Of a stretch of 64,000 nucleotides of DNA, positions 8,701 through 17,777 are shown in pieces. Numbering within the stretch: position 1 is the stretch's first letter; every line of letters starts with the position of its first letter. Made by a program: the position numbers and the translations under genes. The notes below the pieces were generated by a model. That model saw only the letters and a program-made list of their open reading frames with translations, did not search any database and had not been told where the DNA came from. Source of the stretch: Clostridium scatologenes (GTDB lineage: Bacteria > Bacillota > Clostridia > Clostridiales > Clostridiaceae); assembly GCF_000968375.1 (NCBI RefSeq), contig NZ_CP009933.1, positions 434,001 to 498,000 of the forward strand, read 5' to 3'.

Positions 8701-9915
8701 ATGAATAAAAAAATTTTATATTTTTGCTCACTATTTATAAGTGTAATTATGCTAAGTGGATGTGGTAGTAAGGGGGATTCGGAAAAAAGTACTTCTAAAA
8801 ATTATCCAGTTAAAATTTTAGAACTGAAAAATGAAAACAATCCTGTTTCTTTAGAATATGAAGGAATAACAGGCGGCAGTGAGGTGAGAAAGCTTTCCTT
8901 CAAAAGTTCTGGTAAGGTATCTAAAATATGTGTGTCAAAGGGTCAGGAGATAAAGAAGGGCGATACTTTAGTTGAACTTGATAAAAGTGATTTGAACTTT
9001 GCCATGGAAGCTTCTAAAGCTCAGATGGATTCAGCTTCAGCACAATATGATAAGGCAGTAAATGGAGCACAGCAAGAAGATATAAGTAAAGCTGATATAG
9101 CAGTAAAAAATGCACAGGATAACTACAATTATTATAAAGACTTATATGATAAAAATGTTAAATTATATAATTCTGGGGCTATTTCAAAACAAGATCTAAA
9201 TAGTTGTAAGCTTCAATTAGATAGTACAGTTAGTGCTTTAAATGCTGCAAAACAAAGCTTACAGCAGCTTCAAAATGGAAGCAGATCAGAAGATAAACAA
9301 GCTTTATCAGCGCAAGTAAATGCAGCAAAAGCTGACTATGATTCAAAGGCTAATTTAGTTCAGGATGGAACTTTGGCTGCCGATTCAGATGGTTATGTTG
9401 TAGATATACTTTGTAAAGAAGGGGAAATGCAACCTGCAGGAAATCCTGTTATTTTAGTAAGAAGTAAAAATCAAGTTGTTACAATAGGATTATCTTCTGA
9501 TGATGTTAAAAAAGTGAAAATAGGTGCAAAGGCTCAAGTTAAAGTCAACAATAATAAGGTAGATGGGGAAATTTCAAATATAGTTCAAATGTCAGATAAA
9601 ACTTCTGGAACTTATAGTGCTGAAATTAAGCTTTTAAAACCTGTAGATAATAAGACATTTTATGTTGGAGATACTGTAAAAACTTATATTAGCATGGGAA
9701 ATAAAAATGGAATATGGATTCCTATTAGTAGTATTTTAAATGATGGAGAAGACTATGTTTATGTATCAGAAAATGGACGAGCTGTTAGAAAAAATGTAAC
9801 TTTAGGGGCTACAGATGAGGGGAAAGTTTCAGCAGAAGGTTTAAAGTCAGGAGATAAACTTATTATTGAAGGTATGAAAAACATAAAAGCTGGCTACAGC
9901 CTGAAAGCGAAGTAA
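8701..9915 (+). CDS. RND efflux adaptor (HlyD/MFP family), lipoprotein
   Basis: A 404-residue membrane-fusion/adaptor protein. It starts with a signal peptide and lipobox LSGC (Cys21), so it should be anchored to the outer face of the cytoplasmic membrane of a Gram-positive cell. Order: first half of the lipoyl domain (KVSKICVSKGQEIKKGDTLVELDKSDL), a long Ala/Gln-rich alpha-helical hairpin (~90-225), second lipoyl half (GYVVDILCKEGEMQPAGNPV), beta-barrel, and a C-terminal membrane-proximal domain (ISSILNDGEDYVYVSENG). It lies 13 nt upstream of its permease. A second adaptor at 58883-60154 is closely similar but has an N-terminal membrane anchor instead of a lipobox. No regulator gene is directly attached. 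Confidence 0.9.
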   Translation: MNKKILYFCSLFISVIMLSGCGSKGDSEKSTSKNYPVKILELKNENNPVSLEYEGITGGSEVRKLSFKSSGKVSKICVSKGQEIKKGDTLVELDKSDLNFAMEASKAQMDSASAQYDKAVNGAQQEDISKADIAVKNAQDNYNYYKDLYDKNVKLYNSGAISKQDLNSCKLQLDSTVSALNAAKQSLQQLQNGSRSEDKQALSAQVNAAKADYDSKANLVQDGTLAADSDGYVVDILCKEGEMQPAGNPVILVRSKNQVVTIGLSSDDVKKVKIGAKAQVKVNNNKVDGEISNIVQMSDKTSGTYSAEIKLLKPVDNKTFYVGDTVKTYISMGNKNGIWIPISSILNDGEDYVYVSENGRAVRKNVTLGATDEGKVSAEGLKSGDKLIIEGMKNIKAGYSLKAK

Positions 9916-9928
9916 AGGAGAATTAATT

Positions 9929-12900
9929 ATGGGATTAATTGAAGCAGCCATAAAAAATAAAAAGATTGTATTTGTTTTAGTACTTATTGCTATTATAAGT
10001 GGTTTCTATTGTTATCACATTATTCCTAAGCAAGAAAGTCCAGATGTTTCTTCTCCTGCTGCCATGATTACTACAATATATCCGGGTGCGTCACCTAGTG
10101 ATATAGAAAAACTGGTATCTAAAAAAATAGAAGATAAGGTAGAAGAAATAAGTGGTTTTGATTATGTAGAATCTTATTCACAAAACAGTGCTTCCATAGT
10201 CATCGTAAGTTTAAACAATGATGCAGATAAGGATAAAGCCTGGAGAGATTTAAGAGATAAAATAAAGGATTTACAATCTGAGCTTCCAGAGGGGTGCGGA
10301 GAAAGTAAGATAGATACTAAGTTAACAGAAACCACAGGTATGATTATAAGTATATCTGGAAAAAACTATTCCTATGAACAGCTTGGAAATTATGCAGACG
10401 ACATAAAGAAACAATTGAGTAATGTCAGTGGTATTTCTAGATTTGATATAGAAGGTAAACAAAAAAAGCAGGTAAAGATAGAAGTTGATTGGACTAAGAT
10501 AAATAAGTATCCTATTTCCATTGAAGATGTGTGTTCTGTGTTAAAAGCACAAAATATAGATATTCCTTCAGGATCTTTAAATTTAGCTACTGGAAAAATA
10601 AAGGTTAAAACACCAGGCACCTTTACATCTCTTCAGGATATACAAAATACAATTGTGGGTGTATCAGGAAACAGTGGAGAAACTGTAAAAATTAAAGATA
10701 TAGCAAAGGTATCTATGGATTATGATGATGATTCTAATTATAAATATACTGATAATGGAAGTAATGCAGTACTTATTTCGGGATATTTTCAAGATAATAA
10801 GAACATTGTTTTAATAGGTGATGATATAACAAAAAAATTGGATAGTATAAAAAAGCAGTTGCCAAAGGATTTAACTATAGATCAAGTTACATTTCAACCT
10901 AAGGATGTAAATGATTCAGTATCATTTTTTATGAAAAATCTTAAAGAAGGGGTAATTTTAGTAGTTATAGTTGTGCTTATAGGTATGGGACTTAGAAATG
11001 CCTTAGTAGTATCATCGGTTATTCCAATATCTATAGGAATGTCTTTTTTAGTAATGTATGTACTTGGAATAAAAGTTCAGCAAATGTCTACTACAGCACT
11101 TATTATAGCACTGGGAATACTGGTGGACGATGCCATTGTAATAGGGGACATCATACAGGTAGGTATAGATGAAGGAGAAAAACCTGATGAGGCAGCTTTT
11201 AAAGGCTTGAAAAAGTTGTTTGTACCTGTATTTACTTCAACCTTAATTATTGTTGGAGCTTTTTTACCATTGTTAACTATACCTGGAGAAGTAGGTGAAT
11301 TTCTAAAGACATTACCTCAAGTAGTAATAATTTGTGTAACTTGCTCCTATATATCAGCTTTGTTTGTAACTCCAGCTATGTCTGCTTTAGCTTTTAAAAA
11401 GAGTAAGTGCGTTAACAAGGAAAGTAAGATTAAAAAAATGTTTCATAAGTTTTTAACTTATGGACTTGCTCATAAAAAGAAAGTTATTATTGCAGCTTTG
11501 GCAATATTCGTAGTATCTGTAGGAATAACAAAAACTTTAGGGATGCAGTTTTTTCCTTATGCAGATAAAAATCTAATATATATAGATGTTACTAATGAAA
11601 AAGTTGAAGATATTAATAGTACATCAAATTTAGTAAAACAAGTGGAAGATGTATTAAAATCACAAAAAGAAATTACATCTTATACTTCAGCTATAGGTGG
11701 TGGAATGCCTAGATTTTATATTACCTTGCCTACAGTAACCCCAGCAAAGGATACTGCTCAAGTTTTGGCAAAGGTAGATTTAAATAAGACTAAAAAATTC
11801 AATACTAATAAAGAGCTTACTCAGTATTTACAAGGGTTATTAGATAATAAAATTTCAGGAGGTACAGCTACAGTAAAGTTATTAGAAGTAGCTGAACCTA
11901 TAGGAGCACCTGTAAGATTAAGACTTACTGGAGAAGATTTGGATCAAGTATATGCAGCTTCAGATAAAATACAGCAGGAGTTAAAAAATATTCCTGGAAC
12001 CTTAAATGTAAGGGATGATGCTGCAAAAAAGACTTATCAATATGAAGTAAACATAGATGATGCAAAAGCATCAACCCTTGGTTTATTAAAGTCAGATATA
12101 TTAAAACAAATAAATATTGCCTTAAAAGGTTACAGCGGTTCTGTATATAGAAAAAGCGGAAGTGAGTATGACATACTAGTAAAAACTAATATAGCTTCTG
12201 TTAAGGATCTTGAAAATTTGCAGATTAAATCTAGTGTTACGAGTAATAAAGTACAGCTGTCACAAGTAGCTTCTGTTAAATTGAGTTCGGAGCTGGATCA
12301 GATAAAACATTATAAGAAGGATAAAACTATAACTGTGTACAGCGATGTAAAGACAGGTTATAACTCAGTAAATGTAGAAGATGCACTAAGTAGCAAAATA
12401 AATAAAATGGATTTAAATGGAGTAAATGTTATTTATGATGGTGAGAAATATCAAATAGAAAAAAACTTCACCAGTCTTGCTTTAGCAGGGGTACTTACTA
12501 TACTTATAATTTATATACTGCTTTTTATACAATTCAAATCTTTTGTACAGCCTCTTGTAATTATGTGTTCGCTGCCATTATCATTAATAGGAGTAGTAAT
12601 AGGACTTTTAGTATTCCAAATGCCATTGTCTCTAACTGCCGTAATGGGGATAATAAGTTTAATTGGAGTAGTTATAAGAAATGCTATACTGCTTATAGAA
12701 TATATAATTGAAGGAAGAGGCGAAGGACTTTCCATAGACGAAGCTTGTCTTCATGCTGTAAGCCAAAGATTTAGACCTATAATATTAAGTTCTGTGGCAA
12801 CTATCACAGGTATAATTCCACTTGCATTTTCAAAAAGTGCCTTGTTTGGACCTATGTCAGTAACTATAATGTTTGGACTTTTGGCAGCCACCTTCCTTAC

Positions 12901-13087
12901 TTTTATAGTAGTTCCTGTTGTATATTCAATAGTTAATACAAAGCTAGATGATGGTAGTTTAAAATTACAGTTTAATGGTTTATTGAAAAAAACAGGGATG
13001 ATAAATGTATGGGAAAAAGTAAAAGAGATAAATTTACAGAAAAAAATAAAATCTATAATTTATAAAATTAAGGGGATTAGAAAATAG
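9929..13087 (+). CDS. RND-superfamily efflux permease (AcrB-like)
   Basis: A 1052-residue resistance-nodulation-division permease with TM1 near residues 11-30, two large extracytoplasmic domains and 12 TM helices in two repeats. Proton-relay aspartates are visible in TM4 (ALGILVDDAIVIGDI, near residues 395-408). The second repeat has SLIGVVIRNAILLIEYI and SQRFRPIILSSVATITGIIP. Together with the lipoprotein adaptor it should export hydrophobic compounds or lipids; no outer-membrane channel is expected in a Firmicute. The C-terminal tail (~1020-1052) is a Lys-rich extension absent from the second copy at 60170-63235. Confidence 0.92.
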   Translation: MGLIEAAIKNKKIVFVLVLIAIISGFYCYHIIPKQESPDVSSPAAMITTIYPGASPSDIEKLVSKKIEDKVEEISGFDYVESYSQNSASIVIVSLNNDADKDKAWRDLRDKIKDLQSELPEGCGESKIDTKLTETTGMIISISGKNYSYEQLGNYADDIKKQLSNVSGISRFDIEGKQKKQVKIEVDWTKINKYPISIEDVCSVLKAQNIDIPSGSLNLATGKIKVKTPGTFTSLQDIQNTIVGVSGNSGETVKIKDIAKVSMDYDDDSNYKYTDNGSNAVLISGYFQDNKNIVLIGDDITKKLDSIKKQLPKDLTIDQVTFQPKDVNDSVSFFMKNLKEGVILVVIVVLIGMGLRNALVVSSVIPISIGMSFLVMYVLGIKVQQMSTTALIIALGILVDDAIVIGDIIQVGIDEGEKPDEAAFKGLKKLFVPVFTSTLIIVGAFLPLLTIPGEVGEFLKTLPQVVIICVTCSYISALFVTPAMSALAFKKSKCVNKESKIKKMFHKFLTYGLAHKKKVIIAALAIFVVSVGITKTLGMQFFPYADKNLIYIDVTNEKVEDINSTSNLVKQVEDVLKSQKEITSYTSAIGGGMPRFYITLPTVTPAKDTAQVLAKVDLNKTKKFNTNKELTQYLQGLLDNKISGGTATVKLLEVAEPIGAPVRLRLTGEDLDQVYAASDKIQQELKNIPGTLNVRDDAAKKTYQYEVNIDDAKASTLGLLKSDILKQINIALKGYSGSVYRKSGSEYDILVKTNIASVKDLENLQIKSSVTSNKVQLSQVASVKLSSELDQIKHYKKDKTITVYSDVKTGYNSVNVEDALSSKINKMDLNGVNVIYDGEKYQIEKNFTSLALAGVLTILIIYILLFIQFKSFVQPLVIMCSLPLSLIGVVIGLLVFQMPLSLTAVMGIISLIGVVIRNAILLIEYIIEGRGEGLSIDEACLHAVSQRFRPIILSSVATITGIIPLAFSKSALFGPMSVTIMFGLLAATFLTFIVVPVVYSIVNTKLDDGSLKLQFNGLLKKTGMINVWEKVKEINLQKKIKSIIYKIKGIRK

Positions 13088-13119
13088 ATTAATATTTATG
13101 AAATATGTGATTTAAGAAA

Positions 13120-13154
13120 GAGGACGTTTGGAATTAAGAACGTCCTCAATTTTT
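13120..13154 (+). terminator. Intrinsic terminator after RND operon
   Basis: GAGGACGTT (13120-13128) pairs with AACGTCCTC (13139-13147) and is followed by AATTTTT. Confidence 0.85.
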
Positions 13155-13214
13155 ATGCTTTTCTTCATTTAAAGTAATGATATAATTTAATGAGAAATAT
13201 TATGGAGGAAACAA

Positions 13215-14135
13215 ATGAATTTTACAGCTATAGATTTTGAAACTGCAAATGAAAGAAGAAATAGTCCATGCTCAATTGGTATTGCTGTTGTTAAAGCTGG
13301 ACATGTTGTAGAAAAAATGCATCACTTAATAAGACCTAAAGAAATGAGATTTATGCCAATTAATATTGGAATTCATGGAATAAGACCAGCTGTGGTTGAA
13401 AATGAACCAGAGTTTGATAAGGTATGGGAAAAGATTAAGCATTATTTTAATGGAAATTTAGTAATAGCTCACAATGCTTCCTTTGATATATCAGTTTTAA
13501 GAAAGACTGCAGAACTTTATGATATAGATTTGCCAAAGTTTAAATATATTTGTACTATGAAACTTAGCAAAAATTTTTATAGAGGAATTGAAAATGCAAA
13601 ATTAAACACAGTAAATAACTTTTTAGGATATGAGTTCAAGCACCATGATGCATTGTATGATGCTCTTGCATGCAGCAATATATTACTTAATATAGCAGCG
13701 GAATTAAAATGTGATGATATTGATGAAATATCTAAACTAGTAGGAGTAAGCATAGGAACTGTAGATGGCTGCGAATATAAGCCGTCGCGTGTCAAAGGAA
13801 TGATAATAAAAACGTCTAATAGAATTTATGTTCCTAAAAAACGAAGTGTATTTGAAAGATTAAAAGCTGATGTATATAAAAATGAAGTAGTGGTGTTCAC
13901 TGGAAGGCTGGATTCTATGCCAAGGGATGAAGCTATGAGATTAGTTAGAGTATTTGGAGGAACTACAGGAAGTTCTGTTACAAGAAAGACAACAATTTTA
14001 GTGACTAACATGAAAGATGTAAAAGATTTACGTAGAGAAGAAATGAGCACTAAGCTTAAAAGAGCAGTGGATTTAAATGCAAAAGGACAAAATATAAGGT
14101 TTTTAAATGAAGAAGAGTTTTTAGGAATAAAATAA
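13215..14135 (+). CDS. DnaQ-like 3'-5' exonuclease with C-terminal BRCT domain
   Basis: A 306-residue protein. Residues ~1-165 form a DEDDh exonuclease: Exo I AIDFETAN (Asp7, Glu9), Exo II AHNASFDISVL, and Exo III HDALYDALA with its His and Asp. Residues ~220-306 form a BRCT domain (VVVFTGRLDSMPRDEAMRLV, FGGTTGSSVTRKTTILV). This pairing is common in Firmicutes as a DNA polymerase III epsilon-like nuclease, probably acting in DNA repair; BRCT likely directs protein or DNA-end contacts. It is a single gene with its own RBS (GGAGG) and no obvious operon partner. Confidence 0.92.
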   Translation: MNFTAIDFETANERRNSPCSIGIAVVKAGHVVEKMHHLIRPKEMRFMPINIGIHGIRPAVVENEPEFDKVWEKIKHYFNGNLVIAHNASFDISVLRKTAELYDIDLPKFKYICTMKLSKNFYRGIENAKLNTVNNFLGYEFKHHDALYDALACSNILLNIAAELKCDDIDEISKLVGVSIGTVDGCEYKPSRVKGMIIKTSNRIYVPKKRSVFERLKADVYKNEVVVFTGRLDSMPRDEAMRLVRVFGGTTGSSVTRKTTILVTNMKDVKDLRREEMSTKLKRAVDLNAKGQNIRFLNEEEFLGIK

Positions 14136-14163
14136 GATTAGTTGTCATAAGTAAGTGAGTTTT

Positions 14164-14204
14164 ATAGCTTTAACCATTGATATTAATTGGGTAAAGCTAT
14201 TTTA
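14164..14204. terminator. Terminator between convergent genes
   Basis: ATAGCTTTAACC (14164-14175) pairs with GGGTAAAGCTAT (14189-14200) with one mismatch, then TTTT. It lies between the exonuclease (+) and the pentapeptide-repeat gene (-). Confidence 0.75.
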
Positions 14205-14231
14205 AATTATAAAAGAGTGTTCTAAGCAATG

Positions 14232-14873
14232 TTATTCTTGCAAATTCAAAAACTTTATTATATAACTTAAAGTGTAAAATTCCCTGTCTAGCTTTGTAAC
14301 AATTGACTTTAGTCCCGCAATTATTGTTTCTTCTGTAAAATTTTCTAGTAGAAGCATAATATTTAATGTATTAAGGCCGCCGTCTTTTGTATCAAGGACT
14401 CGTGCTTTCTTTACATACTTGTTTTCAATAGCGGTTAAAACAGCACTTCTTAACTCGTCACTGATTTCTAATTTTGGCATTTCTTTGAAGATTCTGATGC
14501 CGGCGGTATTTATATCAATATTTTTAGCTTTACTCATATCAGTAGATAAGAATATAGTATTTATAAACTTTACATCATTGAAATTAGTATCTTCCAACTT
14601 AACAGAGTCAAAAATAGCATTTTCAAAAATAGAACTTTTAAAGTCACTGCCTTTTAAATTTGTTCCAATAAATTCTGCATATTTAAAACTGCACTTTAGG
14701 AAATTGGTAGATTTAAAATGTGCTCCTCTAAAGCTTACAAAATCAAAAATTGAGCCTGAAAAGTCACAGTTATAACAATTGCTTCTCTCTAGGTTTTTGT
14801 ACATAAAGTTTTTATCTTTCTTCTCTATATTATTGTAGTTGAAATTTCCCTTAACACTTCTATTTGTTGCCAT
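14232..14873 (-). CDS. Pentapeptide-repeat protein
   Basis: A 213-residue protein. Residues ~25-120 consist of tandem pentapeptide repeats of the A(D/N)LXX type (for example NCDFSGSIFDFVSFRGAHFK and SDFKSSIFENAIFDSVKLED), which fold as a right-handed beta-helix. The remaining ~90 residues are a helical, Leu/Lys-rich tail with no recognised domain. Some family members mimic DNA (Qnr, MfpA); others have no known role, and no function is assigned. I place the start at the ATG (14873), because AGGTGA lies 8 nt before it; a GTG at 14885 is in frame but overlaps that RBS. It overlaps the helicase end by 14 nt, so the two are probably translationally coupled. Confidence 0.8.
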   Translation of the reverse strand: MATNRSVKGNFNYNNIEKKDKNFMYKNLERSNCYNCDFSGSIFDFVSFRGAHFKSTNFLKCSFKYAEFIGTNLKGSDFKSSIFENAIFDSVKLEDTNFNDVKFINTIFLSTDMSKAKNIDINTAGIRIFKEMPKLEISDELRSAVLTAIENKYVKKARVLDTKDGGLNTLNIMLLLENFTEETIIAGLKSIVTKLDREFYTLSYIIKFLNLQE

Positions 14874-15987
14874 GATTCTCTTCACCTAAGTCCCTTCTTG
14901 GTATTTTAAATTTAATAGCTTTTTCTATTTCTTCAAGTCTCAATCTGTCTTTTGGGTCAATAAATAGGCAGGTGTAGCCTTCCTCTCCAGCTCTTCCGGT
15001 TCTGCCGATTCTATGTATATAACTTTCTGCACTTTCAGGTATGTCGTAGTTATATATATGGCTGACTCCGCTTATATCAAGTCCCCTAGAGGCAACATCC
15101 GTTGCTATTAAGTATTGAAAATCACCATTTCTAAAGGCTTTCATTATTCTTTCACGTTTTGATTGAAGTATATCACTGTGCAACTTTTTGCAGTCGCAGC
15201 CTCGTTTATATAGTGATACTTCCAGTTCATCCACTCTTCTTTTGGTTCTGCAAAATATTATAGCCATATATGGATTGTCTTGATTGAGCACAGTGCATAA
15301 AGCATCCTGTTTTCTTCTATCTGTAGTTTCTACTACCTGTTGTTTAATAGCATCAAGAGTTATTTCTTCTTTATTTATTGTTACTGCTAACGGTTCTTTC
15401 GTGTATCTATAGGCCAGTCTTTTAACATCTGAATTTATGGTTGCAGAGAAACAAAGGGTTTGGCGTTTTTTAGAGGTTTCTTTTATAATTGTCTCCACAT
15501 CATTCTTAAAGCCCATTAAAAGCATTTGATCTGCTTCATCCAGCACAAAGGTTTTTAATTTACTTAAATCTATGGTTTTTCTTTCAAGATGATCAAGAAG
15601 TCTTCCCGGAGTTGCAATAATAAGATGGATACCTGTTTTTAGCTTCTTAAGCTGAGAACCTATATCCTTACCTCCATAGGCTGCCAATATATTAATATCC
15701 TTAGCCTGTTTAAGCTTTAGAGCTTCCTCGGTTATCTGAAGGGCAAGCTCCCTTGTAGGAGTTAAAATCAAGGCTTGAACTGTGTCCACCTTAGTTGAGA
15801 TATTTTCAAAAATGGGAAGCAAAAACGCCAGTGTTTTTCCTGTTCCGGTTTGAGATTCCACTATAACATCTCTTCCATTCTTTATAAGATTGATGCTTTC
15901 GGATTGAACCGGTGTGGGCTCAGTGATGCCATTATTTTTTAATATCTTTACTATATTTTCGCTGATACCTAATTGGTCAAAATTCAT
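14860..15987 (-). CDS. DEAD-box ATP-dependent RNA helicase
   Basis: A 375-residue protein, essentially the two-RecA-domain core without a basic or RNA-binding C-terminal extension. Motifs in order: Q motif (TEPTPVQSESI), motif I SQTGTGKT, Ia PTRELALQ, Ib TPGRLLDH, II DEAD, III SAT, IV IIFCRTKRRV, V ATDVASRGLDISG, VI HRIGRTGRAG. It should unwind short RNA duplexes during ribosome assembly or cold adaptation. The lack of a C-terminal tail sets it apart from CshA/DbpA and suggests it is an accessory helicase. RBS GGAGGTAG precedes the ATG. Confidence 0.95.
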   Translation of the reverse strand: MNFDQLGISENIVKILKNNGITEPTPVQSESINLIKNGRDVIVESQTGTGKTLAFLLPIFENISTKVDTVQALILTPTRELALQITEEALKLKQAKDINILAAYGGKDIGSQLKKLKTGIHLIIATPGRLLDHLERKTIDLSKLKTFVLDEADQMLLMGFKNDVETIIKETSKKRQTLCFSATINSDVKRLAYRYTKEPLAVTINKEEITLDAIKQQVVETTDRRKQDALCTVLNQDNPYMAIIFCRTKRRVDELEVSLYKRGCDCKKLHSDILQSKRERIMKAFRNGDFQYLIATDVASRGLDISGVSHIYNYDIPESAESYIHRIGRTGRAGEEGYTCLFIDPKDRLRLEEIEKAIKFKIPRRDLGEENHGNK

Positions 15988-16141
15988 TATTTTCTACCTC
16001 CATTATTATAGGGTTCCATTTATAAAGTTAAATTAATACATTTGAAAGAATGTTTTTATAATTAATAGTAGATATTGTAAGGAGAAAATAAAAATGAGAG
16101 CATAGATAATAAAAGGTTATGTATGTTTTCACTTTTAATTA

Positions 16142-16684
16142 TTACTGAAAAAAATCCTCAATGCTGGTGGCTTCAATATCAGCAACACCTATATATCTAA
16201 GAGTCATATCAGGGGTAGAGTGACTAAATAAGTTCTGCAGCAAGGCTATATCATTATGCTTTTTATAATGGTGATATCCAAAGGTTTTTCTGAGTGTATG
16301 GGTGCCGAGATTATCTAGACCAAGTTTTTGGCTTATTTCATTCAGCCACTTATAGGCTTGCTTGTTTGTTATAGGATTTTTTCCACCTTTTCTACTTGGA
16401 AAAAGCAGCTCTCCTGCAGACATTCCAAGTATAAACTTCTGAATTTCTTTGTAAATTTCAGGAGACACGGCGTATTTCAATAGCTTACCAGTTCTATTTT
16501 CCTTTACTTCAATTTGAGACTTATTTTTCACATCCCAAACTGTAAGATTTATTATATCTATAATCTTTAAGCCAGTGTTTATTGCTATATCAAATAGTAA
16601 ATAATTTTTATATCCGGCCTTACGTAATTCCAATTTTACTGTATTAATTAAGTTAGTATCCTTTATGGGCTGAATAAGTTTCAT
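16142..16684 (-). CDS. Small tyrosine recombinase/phage-integrase family protein
   Basis: A 180-residue protein corresponding to the catalytic domain only, with no N-terminal arm-binding or SAM-like domain. The C-terminal signature is intact: HTLRKTFG (His and second Arg), LFSHSTPDMTLRYIG (second His and nucleophile Tyr). At the first catalytic arginine, where relatives read TGLRI, this protein has TGLKI. Lysine therefore replaces an invariant Arg, and strand-exchange activity is doubtful. Such stand-alone short recombinases are common in Clostridium. No att sites, excisionase or phage genes are adjacent. RBS GAGGGAG precedes the ATG. Confidence 0.85.
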   Translation of the reverse strand: MKLIQPIKDTNLINTVKLELRKAGYKNYLLFDIAINTGLKIIDIINLTVWDVKNKSQIEVKENRTGKLLKYAVSPEIYKEIQKFILGMSAGELLFPSRKGGKNPITNKQAYKWLNEISQKLGLDNLGTHTLRKTFGYHHYKKHNDIALLQNLFSHSTPDMTLRYIGVADIEATSIEDFFQ

Positions 16685-16880
16685 AATTGTTTCTCCCTCT
16701 CAATGGAAGCTCAATTATAACCTTATGGCTGCCATATCTTTTAATCATATACTATTTATAAGAATTAAACAAACAATTTGTATCAAGTGATTCTTAGACT
16801 CAGAGTGAGAACTTAAATTAATGGCTAATAATTCATCAAAATGTAGTATTTTTAAATTATTCAGCTGTTTATTAATAATA

Positions 16881-16931
16881 AAAAACAGAAACCAGATTAC
16901 CTATAATACTAAATTAGGTACTCTGGTTTCT
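16881..16931 (-). terminator. Strong hairpin with T-run on the minus strand
   Basis: Arms 16887-16903 and 16915-16931 form a 17-bp stem with one mismatch and an 11-nt loop. On the minus strand it is followed by GTTTTTTATTATT, the form of an intrinsic terminator. No gene lies upstream on that strand within 500 bases, only the consensus promoter at 17443-17471. Confidence 0.8.
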
Positions 16932-17436
16932 ATCCTTTTAAAAACTTATTTTTCAAACAATAATCACCTTAAACAATTTTCCTAAATGTAACATCTAGAT
17001 TTCTTAATTTCACTTGATTAATTAACTTTGTAACTCAATTCTCACTATAGTAAGAGAATTTCTATAACACATTAATATTTAACCGTTATTAACTCCAATT
17101 TAAAACTTACTAACCATTTTTATATTTTTTCTAACTTTAATCCTTTAAACTAACCGAACTAGAATAAATAGTTAACTATTGAGCTTTTAAATTACATAAG
17201 GACATATAACTTTAATCTAAACAAATAACTAAAATTACTGGGTTAGAACTTTTTTAAATAGCTTTAATTTGAGAACTTGACTTAAAAATTAATTTAATTA
17301 TACATTTGGATTAACTAACTGTTTTGGTGGACTCACCTCGCTTCTTTTATATTTACTTTTAATTTAAAAATAGCTATTTTAAAAACTAAAAGTATACATT
17401 AACTTAATATTTTTTTAATAACTAATTAGTTACCTT
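16887..17436 (-). ncRNA. Candidate ~550-nt noncoding transcript
   Basis: The interval runs from a perfect minus-strand promoter (17443-17471) to a minus-strand terminator (16881-16931). No reading frame longer than about 16 codons with a plausible RBS is seen on that strand, and none on the other. The region is extremely AT-rich, with short recurring words such as GATTAAAGTTA (two copies) and small palindromes. It could be an RNA, an attenuated leader of the recombinase gene at 16142-16684, or decayed DNA that kept its signals. No homology to a named RNA class was recognised. Confidence 0.4.
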
Positions 17437-17442
17437 AGAATC

Positions 17443-17471
17443 ATTATAATAGTACATGCTTGAATTGTCAA
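17443..17471 (-). promoter_or_regulatory. Consensus promoter directed leftward
   Basis: Minus strand TTGACA (17471-17466), exactly 17 nt, then TATAAT (17448-17443). This is a perfect sigma-A promoter reading into DNA without genes. Confidence 0.75.
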
Positions 17472-17634
17472 TATAATATTTAAATTTTTAATATTTCGGT
17501 AATTATCTGTGCTTGACTGAAATAATTTGCATTTCTAGGTGGTATATTTTTGGTTTTAGGAATAAATGAACGCTTTAATCTTTTGTTAGCAGCTTATATG
17601 CGAATATCAAAAAATATTATGCTTTTGAAATATA

Positions 17635-17692
17635 GACAATATATTGACTATGATAAATTAAATTGATATACTTGAATAGTCAATATATTGTC
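17635..17692 (+). promoter_or_regulatory. Promoter flanked by two palindromic operators
   Basis: TTGACT (17644-17649), a 17-nt spacer and TATACT (17667-17672) form a good promoter for the hydrolase gene. GACAATATATTGACTA (17635-17650) and its exact inverted copy (17677-17692) bracket it. Each contains the palindrome CAATATATTG, and the two centres are 44 bp apart. One site covers the -35 box and the other the start site, the arrangement of a repressor that blocks both ends or loops. The cognate regulator is unknown. Confidence 0.75.
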
Positions 17693-17777
17693 AAAAATAA
17701 GGTAAATATTAATTCATTAAATAAAAAGAGCTCTTTAATAAAAAAATAGAAAACAATATTATAGGGAGAATGTGATT

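Noticed and set aside
16142..17700. Prophage or integrative element around the tyrosine recombinase
   Set aside because: No excisionase, replication, structural or mobilisation genes, no tRNA target and no visible att repeats; only the small recombinase is present.
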